DNA from: Bacteroidales bacterium
GTDB lineage: Bacteria > Bacteroidota > Bacteroidia > Bacteroidales > P3
Reading direction: 5' to 3'
NCBI GenBank assembly: GCA_016281475.1
Contig: JAEEIS010000262.1
Coordinates: forward strand, 1-52,876
Length of the DNA stretch: 52,876 nucleotides
Made by a program: the position numbers and the translations under genes. Under the pieces are notes generated by a model that saw only the letters and a program-made list of their open reading frames with translations, made no database searches and was not told the DNA's origin. Shown here piece after piece: positions 25,937 to 34,367 of this stretch (the stretch's first letter is position 1; each line of letters opens with the position of its first letter).

Positions 25937-25961
25937 AATAATTGTTGAAGGCAACAATTAT
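25937..25961. repeat. Ten-base-pair hairpin between ceo and the epimerase gene
   Basis: ATAATTGTTG (25938-25947) and CAACAATTAT (25952-25961) pair perfectly around AAGG. It sits 20 bases after the ceo stop and is followed by A-rich, not T-rich, DNA, so it is not a standard intrinsic terminator in the forward direction. It may stabilise mRNA or form a weak, factor-assisted stop. Confidence 0.6.
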
Positions 25962-25983
25962 ACAATTAAAATTAAAAGTCGAA

Positions 25984-26997
25984 ATGAGAATAACGATTAC
26001 CGGTGGTGCCGGTTTTATTGGTTCTAACTTGTGCGAGTATTTTGTGTCGAAAGGATATGAGGTGACTTGTTTGGACAATCTCTCAACAGGGTTCCGACAC
26101 AATATAGAGCCTCTACTGACGCTGTCGAACTTCCATTTTGTGGAGGGGGATATTCGTGATATGGATACTTGCCGCAAAATGGCGGCTGGTGCCGACGTGG
26201 TGCTGCATGAGGCTGCTTTGGGCAGTGTCCCCCGAAGCATCAACGACCCGATCAACACAAACAGTAACAATATCGACGGTTTTCTCAACATGCTGGTGGC
26301 GGCACGCGATGCGGGTGTACGCCGATTTGTCTATGCAGCCAGTTCCTCGACCTACGGTGACAGCAAGGTTCTGCCCAAGGTTGAGCACAATATCGGCCGT
26401 CCATTGTCGCCCTATGCTATCACTAAGTTTGTGAATGAGCTGTATGCCAATGTCTTTTCCAGTCTTTATGGTATTGAGACTATCGGCTTGCGCTACTTTA
26501 ACGTGTTCGGTCGTCGGCAGGACCCTCATGGAGCCTATGCTGCGGTGATACCTCTCTGGGTGAAGGCTCTCATCAATCATCAGCAGCCGTTTATTAATGG
26601 TGACGGCAGCTACTCGCGCGACTTCACATATGTCGACAATGTCATACAGGCCAACGAACTTGCTGCCACCGTCCCATCCGACACTCTCCGCCAGCGGGCA
26701 ACACTATATAATAAGACTCTGCCGCCAAACTCCCCTATCGACATGGTGTTTAATGTGGCATACGGTGGTAACACGACGCTCAACCAATTGTTTGCCTGTC
26801 TGCGGAGCAATCTGGCTCGTTATGATAGCAGCATTAAGGATATCGAACCTGTGTACAGGCCCAATCGCCCAGGTGACATTCCCCACTCTCAGGCATCTAT
26901 CGCCAAGGCGCAACAGATATTGGGCTACCAACCACAATATGACGCGCTGCGTGGTTTCGAACAGGCGTGCGACTGGTATTGGAACAATTTGAAATAG
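25984..26997 (+). CDS. SDR-family nucleotide-sugar 4-epimerase (WbpP/GalE-like)
   Basis: The protein has 337 residues from ATG 25984. NAD-binding GGAGFIG (7-13), AASSSTYGDS with the catalytic serine/threonine, SPYAITK with the catalytic Tyr-Lys, and RYFNVFGRRQDPHGAYAAVIP match the WbpP/TviC group of UDP-GlcNAc(A) 4-epimerases more closely than housekeeping GalE. It would interconvert gluco and galacto forms of a UDP-hexose, N-acetylhexosamine or uronic acid. Supplying UDP-Gal to Glf, or UDP-GalNAc for the initiating transferase, are both plausible. It is followed at once by a GT4 gene. Confidence 0.88.
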   Translation: MRITITGGAGFIGSNLCEYFVSKGYEVTCLDNLSTGFRHNIEPLLTLSNFHFVEGDIRDMDTCRKMAAGADVVLHEAALGSVPRSINDPINTNSNNIDGFLNMLVAARDAGVRRFVYAASSSTYGDSKVLPKVEHNIGRPLSPYAITKFVNELYANVFSSLYGIETIGLRYFNVFGRRQDPHGAYAAVIPLWVKALINHQQPFINGDGSYSRDFTYVDNVIQANELAATVPSDTLRQRATLYNKTLPPNSPIDMVFNVAYGGNTTLNQLFACLRSNLARYDSSIKDIEPVYRPNRPGDIPHSQASIAKAQQILGYQPQYDALRGFEQACDWYWNNLK

Positions 26998-26999
26998 AA

Positions 27000-27929
27000 A
27001 TGAAAGTAATATTTGTAGCTAGTGGCAACAAGGCGGTGGGCACTGTGAGTGCCTTTGTGCGTTCGCAGTATGACTCGTTGCAGCGGGAGGGCCTTGACAT
27101 GGTGCTTTTCCCTATAACGGGGCGTGGGTGGAAAGCTTATGCCAAAGCGATAGGTCGCCTTCGGAAGTTGGTCAGGAAAGAGCGGCCTGATGTAGTCCAT
27201 GCCCACTACTCAGTGTGTGGGCTGGTGGCTGCAGTGGCTACATGTTGCACCAAGGTGAAGACGGTGGTGTCTATCTTGGGCAGTTTCCCTAGACCTTCGT
27301 TCAAGAAGCGTTGGGTGAGTTTCTTTATCAAGCATGTGTGGGATGCCACCCTTGTGAAGTCGCAACGCACGGCCGACCAGCTGGGGATGGATTTGCCTGT
27401 GGTGCCCAATGGGGTTAATCTTGGACAGTTTGCCGTGGTGGACAAAGTAACGGCACGTGAGAAGTGTGGTTTTGAGGCGGATAAGAAATATGTCGTTTGG
27501 TGCTCCAATCCTTCGCGGAGCGAGAAACGTTTTCCGCTTGCCCAGCGGGCTGTTGCTTTGTTGGAGGACCCCGATGTGGTGTTGTTCCCAGTTTTTGACC
27601 GGAGTCACGACGAGGTGGTCACTTATATGTGTGCTGCCGATGCGCTGTTGCTAACTTCGGTATGTGAGGGTTCGCCAAACGTTGTCAAAGAGGCAATGGC
27701 ATGCGGGTTGCCGATAGTGAGTACCGATGTGGGTGATGTCAGATGGGTGACGGGGGGTATTCCGGGCACGTCGGTAGCATCCAAGGGCGACGTTGCGTCA
27801 CTTGCCCAAGGTATCCGGTCGGTGCTGGCGTTTGGAGGCCGCACCGAAGGAAGGGATAGAATCGTTTCGCTGGGGTTGACCACTGACGAGGTGGCTAAAA
27901 AAATAATGACTATATATGACACTCTATAA
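27000..27929 (+). CDS. GT4-type glycosyltransferase (GT-B fold)
   Basis: The protein has 309 residues from ATG 27000, three bases after the epimerase stop. It shows RPDVVHAHYS in the N-terminal domain, VVPNGVN at the hinge, and the C-terminal donor-site segment TSVCEGSPNVVKEAMACGLPIVSTDVGD with the E-x7-E pattern of retaining GT4 enzymes. It is on the short side for the family (usually 350-400). Donor and linkage are unknown. It overlaps the next gene by 14 bases. Confidence 0.88.
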   Translation: MKVIFVASGNKAVGTVSAFVRSQYDSLQREGLDMVLFPITGRGWKAYAKAIGRLRKLVRKERPDVVHAHYSVCGLVAAVATCCTKVKTVVSILGSFPRPSFKKRWVSFFIKHVWDATLVKSQRTADQLGMDLPVVPNGVNLGQFAVVDKVTAREKCGFEADKKYVVWCSNPSRSEKRFPLAQRAVALLEDPDVVLFPVFDRSHDEVVTYMCAADALLLTSVCEGSPNVVKEAMACGLPIVSTDVGDVRWVTGGIPGTSVASKGDVASLAQGIRSVLAFGGRTEGRDRIVSLGLTTDEVAKKIMTIYDTL

Positions 27930-29322
27930 TTATTTGGACAGATACCTTTTCCTGCCGCTGGGCGACCTTGTGTATGGGAGCAATGTGGTGGAGAAGTTGA
28001 AGGAAATGCGCCGTAGCGACATGCTTTCCGAGGCAGAGCTGCGTGACTTGCAGAACCGTAAGCTACAGCGGTTGGTAAAACACTGCTATGAGACGGTGCC
28101 TTATTACACACGCCTGTTTGACTCCTGCGGAATCAAGCCCGAACAGATACGTTCGCGCGAAGACTTGCAACAACTGCCGGTGCTCACCAAGCAGATTATC
28201 CGAGACAATTATGATGACATGTTTAGTACCGCCGTCAGCCCTAAACGCCGCCGCGGTTCGTCGACGGGGGGCAGCACTGGTATGCCGCTGAAATTTTGCA
28301 CCGACAGGGCGGAATGGAGCAGTTGGAAGGCTTCCTCGCTCAGGGCGTGGGAGTGGTACGGACTGAATCTGGGCGACAAGATATATTCGTTGGGCGGCAA
28401 TTCGATTAATCAGAAGGACCGTCTGCTGTCGTTTAAGGGACTCTATGACCGTGTCATCATGCGCAATTTCAAATATAGTGGCGCAGATGTCACCGACGAG
28501 GGTATGCAGCGCAACTATGAGGCATTTATGAAACTAAGGCCTCGGGCAGTGAGGGGATATGGCTCGTCGCTCTATATCTTGGCAAGGTATATTGAGAAGA
28601 TGGGGTTGCCAGTCTGTCCGATAAAGGTGGTTTTGACCACGGGCGAGGTGTTGATGCCAGAATACAGGCGCAAGTTGGAAGAGGTGTTCAAGGCTCCGGT
28701 GTATGACGCATACGGAGCTGGCGACGGAGGCATACTGACTCACGAATGCCCTAAGAGGGAAGGCCTGCACATCACCGAGGAGTCGTGTGTGATAGAGATT
28801 ACGGACAAGGAAGGCAAGGTCCTTCCGGTGGGTGAGACAGGATTTGTGTGCACAACAGACTTGGACAACTATGTTTTCCCGTTCTTGCGCTATCATGTGG
28901 GCGACATGGCATACATGAAGGGTGAGAAATGTTCCTGTGGGAGGAGCACAAGACTTATCGGCGAGGTCATGGGCAGGGCAGGCAGGCTGATGTACAACAA
29001 GCAGGGAGTGCCTATCTCACCGACAATCCTCCCGATGATGTTTTATCCCGAGCTGAACTATCACAATCCTGAATACCAAAAGTTGTATTATAAGATTGAC
29101 AAGTTCCAAATACGTCAGGATGCCCAAGGCGACATCCGCATACTGTTGAAACTGAAGAACCCGTCCGAACCAAAAGAACAGTTCGAATATATTGTTGCCA
29201 ATTACGAGAATCATTTTGTGGGTTCGCGGGTGGAACTGGCCTTTGTCGACGAGATACCCACCCTACCTTCGGGTAAGGAGGATTATTGTGTTTCGGAATA
29301 TGACTATTGGGAGAAAAGATAG
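27916..29322 (+). CDS. CapK/phenylacetate-CoA-ligase-like adenylate-forming enzyme
   Basis: The 468-residue protein is an ANL-superfamily member: phosphate-binding SSTGGSTGMP (115-124), the DAYGAGDGG motif near residue 275 in the place of the usual YG(S/T)TE, a RYHVGDMAYM segment, and a Cys pair in CSCGRS. It activates a carboxylic acid as an acyl-adenylate; CapK relatives sit in many capsule loci. It may load the acid made by the Ceo-like enzyme or the aldolase module, or an ordinary acyl group. A thiol partner or carrier protein was not seen. Confidence 0.85.
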   Translation: MTLYNYLDRYLFLPLGDLVYGSNVVEKLKEMRRSDMLSEAELRDLQNRKLQRLVKHCYETVPYYTRLFDSCGIKPEQIRSREDLQQLPVLTKQIIRDNYDDMFSTAVSPKRRRGSSTGGSTGMPLKFCTDRAEWSSWKASSLRAWEWYGLNLGDKIYSLGGNSINQKDRLLSFKGLYDRVIMRNFKYSGADVTDEGMQRNYEAFMKLRPRAVRGYGSSLYILARYIEKMGLPVCPIKVVLTTGEVLMPEYRRKLEEVFKAPVYDAYGAGDGGILTHECPKREGLHITEESCVIEITDKEGKVLPVGETGFVCTTDLDNYVFPFLRYHVGDMAYMKGEKCSCGRSTRLIGEVMGRAGRLMYNKQGVPISPTILPMMFYPELNYHNPEYQKLYYKIDKFQIRQDAQGDIRILLKLKNPSEPKEQFEYIVANYENHFVGSRVELAFVDEIPTLPSGKEDYCVSEYDYWEKR

Positions 29323-29648
29323 GGCTCGACTGGCCGTACGAGTATTTGTTGCGCCAGCTGCTCAAGCGTTCAAGTGTCGTCTCATTCAACCAATTACACG
29401 GCTGACTCCCTGTGACTTTCGATTCATTAAGGAATCATCAAGGCTTCTTTATCGCTTCGGCAGCCAATAACTGACCCATTTTGCAGTGGCGCGAGGTTGG
29501 TCGTGATTGAGAGTAAGGTGGGAACGAAACAGACTTTTGTTTAAAGGTTAAATAAACGCATTTGCTAAATAGAGAATATTATCCGATGCGTCAGCCAATT
29601 CTCTGGCCACTAACCGTTAAGCACTAAACATTAATAATAATATTTGCT
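29323..29648. other. Gene-free spacer of 326 bases
   Basis: This is the longest gap inside the locus. No credible coding frame, perfect promoter box or terminator was seen. It is mixed in composition at first and then AT-rich before the acyltransferase start. It could be a remnant of a lost gene, but no family could be recognised in any frame. Confidence 0.4.
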
Positions 29649-30155
29649 ATGCCAAATTTTGAACAACGTTCTTTTTTTTCTATAATTAGGGGAATATGGA
29701 TAAGGCTTCTTTCAATCCTTACGATGTTTACTTTTCCCTATTTTGTTACGGTGGCGTGCCATCGTATGCGTGGTGTGAAGGTTGGGAAGCAGTCGCATAT
29801 CTCGCGCGGGGCATATCTTGACGACCACAATCCGGAGTTGATAGAGATTGGCAAGGGGGTTTTTGTCACCCAGGGTGTGATGATTCTTTGCCATCAGCGT
29901 GACCTGTCTCATTATAAGCCGGGCATGTATGCTATCGACTGCCCATTTAAGGTGGGGCGTGTGGTAATCAAGGACGGTGCGCATATAGGCATCGGTGCCA
30001 TTATTATGCCGGGTGTGACTATCGGTGAGGGTGCCATTATCGGTGCGGGCAGTGTGGTGACGCGCGATGTTCCTCCCTATTGTGTGGCTGTCGGCTCGCC
30101 TGCCAGGGTTATCAGGACGTTCGTCCAAGAGGGCGAGGGTTCGAATGGTGATTAG
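29649..30155 (+). CDS. Left-handed beta-helix acyltransferase (WcaF/Maa-like)
   Basis: The 168-residue protein has a hydrophobic segment near the N-terminus (about 15-36), then hexapeptide repeats from VKVGKQSHISRGAYLDD through IKDGAHIGIGAIIMPGVTIGEGAIIGAGSVVTRDVPPYCVAVGSPARVI. The last block is the usual end of the helix in sugar O- or N-acetyltransferases that use acetyl-CoA. The likely acceptor is a sugar of the polymer. It is one of two such genes in the locus. Confidence 0.87.
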   Translation: MPNFEQRSFFSIIRGIWIRLLSILTMFTFPYFVTVACHRMRGVKVGKQSHISRGAYLDDHNPELIEIGKGVFVTQGVMILCHQRDLSHYKPGMYAIDCPFKVGRVVIKDGAHIGIGAIIMPGVTIGEGAIIGAGSVVTRDVPPYCVAVGSPARVIRTFVQEGEGSNGD

Positions 30156-30221
30156 GGGTTCGACAATTGTTTTAACTAATCAGCATCATTAACACGTTTA
30201 AGCAATAATTTGTGTTTCGGT

Positions 30222-31214
30222 ATGAAAATATGGATTGATATTACCAATACTCCCCATGTGATAGTGCTGACTCCCATAATCAGACATCTGGAGAAGGAGC
30301 ATGAACTGATTATTACCGCACGCGATTTCTCGGAGACGGTTCCGTTGCTGAAGCAGCGCGGTTTCAACCCTTTGGTGTATGGCTCCTATAGGGGGAAGAG
30401 TAGGCTGAACAAGGTACTCGGGTTGCTGAGCAGGATGTTGGTCCTGTTGTTTAAAGTGCCCAAATTTGATTATGCCTTGTCTTTAGGGGGTAACTATACT
30501 TCCACGGTTGCTTTCCTGCGGGGGAAGAAGTCTGTCGTGTTTAGCGATAACGATATTTCGTTTAAATACTTTTCGTATAGGCTGGGAAGTTACTTTATGT
30601 TTCCTGCTAGTTTCGACTATAGGAGGATTCAGCGGAAGTACCGTATCCCGGACTCGCGGATATTTGCTTTCGATGGGTTTAAGGAGGATATTTATCTGGC
30701 TGACTATGTGCCGGATGATGAGTTTTTGGAGCGTCTGCCTTTTAAGGACTACATAGTGGTGAGACCGGAGAATCTGAAGGCATCGTATGTGCCGAAGGAT
30801 AGTAAGACGATTGTGCCTGAGCTTTTCGAGCGGTTTACGGATTGCAATATTCTTTTCCTGCCTAGGTATGAGGAGGAGAAGAAGTATGCCGAGGGGTATC
30901 AGAATGTGTGGTATCCGGAGGGGCCGCTGAACGGGTTGGATGTCTGCCACAATGCGAAGGCTGTGTTGACGGGGGCGGGGACTTTTGCGAGGGAGGCCGC
31001 CTTGATGGGGGTTCCTGCCGTGAGTTTCTTCCCGGGAGCAGAGTTTTTGTCGGTGGATATTGAGTTGCAGAAGAAAGGTCTTGAATACAAGTCGAGGAAT
31101 CCTGACGATATCCGTCGGTATGTGATGAGTGCGAAACGCGGATGTGGTTCGATGGAGAGGAGTGCCACGGTTCAGAAGGAGGTCTTTGGCATAATTGACA
31201 GGATATTAGTTTGA
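30222..31214 (+). CDS. DUF354-family protein, probable GT-B glycosyltransferase
   Basis: The protein has 330 residues from ATG 30222, beginning MKIWIDITNTPHVIVLTPII, the hallmark start of DUF354; a frame start four codons upstream is less likely. It also shows the YALSLGGNYTSTVAFLRG and FLPRYEEEKKYAEGY segments and ends with TGAGTFAREAALMGVPAVSF, which resembles the donor site of MurG-like GT-B enzymes. DUF354 genes are common in archaeal and bacterial surface-glycan loci; the activity is unproven. Codons here use T in the third position more than earlier genes of the locus. Confidence 0.83.
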   Translation: MKIWIDITNTPHVIVLTPIIRHLEKEHELIITARDFSETVPLLKQRGFNPLVYGSYRGKSRLNKVLGLLSRMLVLLFKVPKFDYALSLGGNYTSTVAFLRGKKSVVFSDNDISFKYFSYRLGSYFMFPASFDYRRIQRKYRIPDSRIFAFDGFKEDIYLADYVPDDEFLERLPFKDYIVVRPENLKASYVPKDSKTIVPELFERFTDCNILFLPRYEEEKKYAEGYQNVWYPEGPLNGLDVCHNAKAVLTGAGTFAREAALMGVPAVSFFPGAEFLSVDIELQKKGLEYKSRNPDDIRRYVMSAKRGCGSMERSATVQKEVFGIIDRILV

Positions 31215-31292
31215 AGTTTGGAGGTTAACATCGAATAATTCTCAATTATTATTTCTTGCTTAAATGCTTTGGTAGTCAGGTGATAATATAGG

Positions 31293-31814
31293 ATGAAGAA
31301 AATAGCGTTTATACTTTACTATGGGTTTGCCCAGTTTCTGCCGACTAGCAGGTTTCCTGTGGTGGGAGGGCTGTGCCGTAGATTGCGTGGCAGGATATGC
31401 AAGATGTTGTTCGTGAGTGCAGGTGACTGGATTAATGTCGAACGACGTGTGTATTTCGGCAAAAACGAGATTTCGTTGGGTAATAGATCGGGGCTTGGCG
31501 ACAACTTCAGGATTACGAACTCTACGTTGGTGGTGGGCAATAATACCATGATAGCAAGGGATGTGCATGTTGTTGGCGGTGGTCATGTGTTTATGGATAA
31601 GACGAAGACTATCGGCCGGCAGGGTTCGCGCGCGAAGACGAGCCTGACGATTGGGAACGATGTATGGATAGCAGAGCGCGTGACCATTCTGTCGAATGTT
31701 AAGTCGATAGGTGATGGGGCTGTTGTGGGTGCCTGTAGTGTGGTGACGCACGACGTTCCTCCTTACGCAGTAGTTGCAGGGAATCCTGCTCGAATAATAA
31801 AATACAGACAATGA
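31293..31814 (+). CDS. Left-handed beta-helix acyltransferase
   Basis: The 173-residue protein has hexapeptide repeats from about residue 45 (VERRVYFGKNEISLGNRSGLGDNF) to the terminal SIGDGAVVGACSVVTHDVPPYAVVAGNPARII. It probably transfers an acetyl group to a sugar. Its stop overlaps the wecC start (ATGA at 31811), so it may modify a sugar linked to UDP-ManNAcA use or simply be co-translated. No signal peptide is apparent. Confidence 0.87.
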   Translation: MKKIAFILYYGFAQFLPTSRFPVVGGLCRRLRGRICKMLFVSAGDWINVERRVYFGKNEISLGNRSGLGDNFRITNSTLVVGNNTMIARDVHVVGGGHVFMDKTKTIGRQGSRAKTSLTIGNDVWIAERVTILSNVKSIGDGAVVGACSVVTHDVPPYAVVAGNPARIIKYRQ

Positions 31815-33034
31815 TAAACGTAATTGGATTAGGATATATCGGCCTTCCTACGGCTCTCATGATGGCATCGCATGGGCAGGAAGTGGTGGGTACGGATTAT
31901 AGCAAAGAGTTGGTAGCGATGCTGAATGCGGGTAGCACCACGTTCAAGGAGGATGGGCTGGAGGAGTTGTACGCGTCTGCTGTGCAGGCAGGAATTAAGT
32001 TTACAACTGAATATCAGAAGACGGACATGTATATAGTGTCGGTCCCCACTCCGTATGATAAGTTTTCGAAGAAGGTGGATGCCAGCTATGTGGTGGCTGC
32101 GGTGAAGGAGGTGATGAAGGTGTGTTTGAAGGGGAGTGTGGTGGTGGTGGAGTCGACCGTCTCGCCTGGAACGATAGACCGTTTTGTGCGGCCGGTGATT
32201 GAGTCGAATGGGTTTAAAATAGGTGAAGACATCCATCTGGTGCATGCTCCGGAACGTATTATTCCGGGCAATATGATGTATGAGTTGATTCACAACAATA
32301 GGACGATAGGCGCAGACAGCCGTGAGGTGGGCGAGCGTGTCCGCAAGTGCTATGCGTCGTTCTGCCAGGGAGAGATTGTGGTCACGGATATACGTACGGC
32401 GGAGATGACCAAGGTGGTGGAGAATACGTTTCGTGCGGTGAATATCGCCTTTGCCAACGAGTTGGCACGTATCTGCCGTCATGACGATATGGATGTGTAT
32501 GAGATAATTCGTATATGCAATATGCATCCCCGGGTGAATATTCTGCAACCGGGTCCTGGTGTGGGTGGCCATTGTATAAGTGTCGACCCGTGGTTCCTTG
32601 TCGGCGACTACCCCCAGCTTGCTAACGTGATTAACGAGTCGATGCAAACAAATGACTCTCAGCCTGCCTTTGTTCTGGAGCGGATTCACGAGATAATGCG
32701 TAGGCATGGCATTACGGATTGTGGCCGGGTGGGACTCTATGGTATCACCTATAAGGAGAATGTAGACGACATACGTGAGAGTCCGACGCTACAACTGCTT
32801 GATATTCAAGAACGCCACCTTGCCAGTCCGTTGAAGAGTTTTGACCCATTCTTTACTGACAAGGTGGTGGCGCCGAACCAGGTGCTTGATTTTGACCAAT
32901 TCCTGGATTCGGTGGACATGGTGGTGATTATGGTGAAGCACAATCATATCATGCAGAATTGGGATAGACTGAAGCAGAAAGTGATTTTGGATTGTCACAA
33001 CATTTGCCCAATCGAAGGTGTTTATCATATTTGA
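31811..33034 (+). CDS. wecC: UDP-N-acetyl-D-mannosamine dehydrogenase
   Basis: The 407-residue enzyme oxidises C6 of UDP-ManNAc to give UDP-ManNAcA with two NAD. It has the NAD-binding start NVIGLGYIGLPTA (3-15), ESTVSPGT, HAPERIIPGNMMYEL, the TAEMTKVVENTFRAVNIAFANE block, and the active-site GPGVGGHCISVDPWF with Cys255. The NILQPGPGVGGHC run and the PWF ending favour WecC over UDP-glucose or UDP-GlcNAc dehydrogenases. The neighbouring wecB supports this. The product is a uronic acid whose carboxylate could carry an amide. Confidence 0.93.
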   Translation: MINVIGLGYIGLPTALMMASHGQEVVGTDYSKELVAMLNAGSTTFKEDGLEELYASAVQAGIKFTTEYQKTDMYIVSVPTPYDKFSKKVDASYVVAAVKEVMKVCLKGSVVVVESTVSPGTIDRFVRPVIESNGFKIGEDIHLVHAPERIIPGNMMYELIHNNRTIGADSREVGERVRKCYASFCQGEIVVTDIRTAEMTKVVENTFRAVNIAFANELARICRHDDMDVYEIIRICNMHPRVNILQPGPGVGGHCISVDPWFLVGDYPQLANVINESMQTNDSQPAFVLERIHEIMRRHGITDCGRVGLYGITYKENVDDIRESPTLQLLDIQERHLASPLKSFDPFFTDKVVAPNQVLDFDQFLDSVDMVVIMVKHNHIMQNWDRLKQKVILDCHNICPIEGVYHI

Positions 33035-33041
33035 ATTAGGA

Positions 33042-33104
33042 TGCTTGAAATGTGTTGATTACTGAATGCTTGAATGGCAGGCATCAGATACTCAAATAAT
33101 CAAG
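33042..33104. repeat. Spacer with inverted TGCTTGA/TCAAGCA words before wecB
   Basis: TGCTTGA (about 33042) and TCAAGCA (about 33098) are reverse complements within the 102-base spacer between wecC and wecB. TGCTTGA recurs at about 33067, and the end of the spacer has repeated CAATCAAACAAT words. Low-complexity spacers of this style recur through the locus. Confidence 0.4.
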
Positions 33105-33136
33105 CAGTCAGACAATCAAACAATATTTATTGGGGA

Positions 33137-34342
33137 ATGAGAAAGGTTATGATAGTCTTCGGCACGAGACCCGAAGCTATTAAGATGTGTCCGCTGGTGC
33201 GGAAGTTTAAGGAGCGTCCGGATGTCTTTGAAACTATTGTGTGTGTTACAGGGCAGCATCGTGAGATGCTTGACCAGGTGTTGAGGATTTTTGACGTGAA
33301 GCCCGACTATGATTTGAATATCATGAAGCCTGGGCAGGACCTGTATGACGTGACCTCCTTGGTGTTGCTGGGTATGCGTGATGTGTTGAAACAACTGCGG
33401 CCTGATGTGGTGTTGGTGCACGGTGATACTACGACTAGTACGGCAGCAGCATTGGCGGCGTTTTATCAACAAATCCCTGTAGGACATGTCGAGGCGGGGC
33501 TTCGAACTCGCAATATTTATAGTCCGTGGCCCGAGGAGATGAACCGCCAGATAACGGGACGTATTGCCACATTTCATTTTGCACCGACGGCCCTCAATCG
33601 GAAGAACCTATTGGACGAGAATGTGGATGGGAAGAATATTGTCGTTACTGGCAATACGGTCATTGATGCCCTCCACATGGTGGTGGACAGGCTGGCGGCG
33701 GATAGCGAGTTGGCAGCTGAGCAAGAGAGGATACTGGCTGAGGCTGGATATGATGTGCGCCGTCTGAAAGGGGTTGGCACAAGGGAAAGGAACGGGGAGA
33801 AAGAAACTAATTCGATGGGTCGTAAACTGGTGTTGATAACGGGTCATCGTAGAGAGAATTTCGGGGTTGGATTCATCAATATGCTGACGGCCATGAAGGA
33901 TTTGTCGACAGCATATCCTGATGTGGATTTTGTGTATCCGATGCACCTTAACCCCAATGTCCGTAGACCTATTCATGAGGTGTTTGGAGAGAATCTTTCG
34001 GTTTACCCAAACTTTTTCTTCATCGAGCCGCTCCAGTACATATCTTTTGTTTATTTGATGGAGAAGAGCTATTTGGTGCTTACCGATAGTGGTGGAATAC
34101 AGGAGGAGGCTCCAGGATTGGGTAAGCCTGTCCTAGTGATGAGAGACACTACAGAACGTCCTGAAGCCCTTGAGGCGGGCACGGTAAAGCTTGTTGGTAC
34201 GGACTATAATCTTATTGTAAGCGAAGTGGGTCGGCTTGTTGATGATGTCGATTATTATAATACAATTCGTAAGGTATCAAATCCGTATGGTGACGGCAAT
34301 GCTGCCCAACGAATTTTTGATAGGATAAATGACGCACTTTGA
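33137..34342 (+). CDS. wecB: UDP-GlcNAc 2-epimerase (non-hydrolysing)
   Basis: The protein has 401 residues from ATG 33137, beginning MRKVMIVFGTRPEAIKM; an earlier in-frame start adds 21 unconserved residues read from the spacer. Hallmarks are VTGQHREMLDQVL, VHGDTTTSTAAALAAF, GHVEAGLRTRNIYSPWPEEMNR, TGHRRENF, and DSGGIQEEAPGLGKPVLVMR. It makes UDP-ManNAc from UDP-GlcNAc for WecC. A stretch near residues 205-230 (KGVGTRERNGEKET) is slightly longer than usual and looks like a surface insertion. Confidence 0.96.
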   Translation: MRKVMIVFGTRPEAIKMCPLVRKFKERPDVFETIVCVTGQHREMLDQVLRIFDVKPDYDLNIMKPGQDLYDVTSLVLLGMRDVLKQLRPDVVLVHGDTTTSTAAALAAFYQQIPVGHVEAGLRTRNIYSPWPEEMNRQITGRIATFHFAPTALNRKNLLDENVDGKNIVVTGNTVIDALHMVVDRLAADSELAAEQERILAEAGYDVRRLKGVGTRERNGEKETNSMGRKLVLITGHRRENFGVGFINMLTAMKDLSTAYPDVDFVYPMHLNPNVRRPIHEVFGENLSVYPNFFFIEPLQYISFVYLMEKSYLVLTDSGGIQEEAPGLGKPVLVMRDTTERPEALEAGTVKLVGTDYNLIVSEVGRLVDDVDYYNTIRKVSNPYGDGNAAQRIFDRINDAL

Positions 34343-34367
34343 CTGACACATTCTTCAAATATAGTTT

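Noticed and set aside
29192..29470. Small forward gene across the end of the CapK-like gene and the following spacer
   Set aside because: It overlaps the CapK-like gene in another frame and shows no conserved motif or initiation site.
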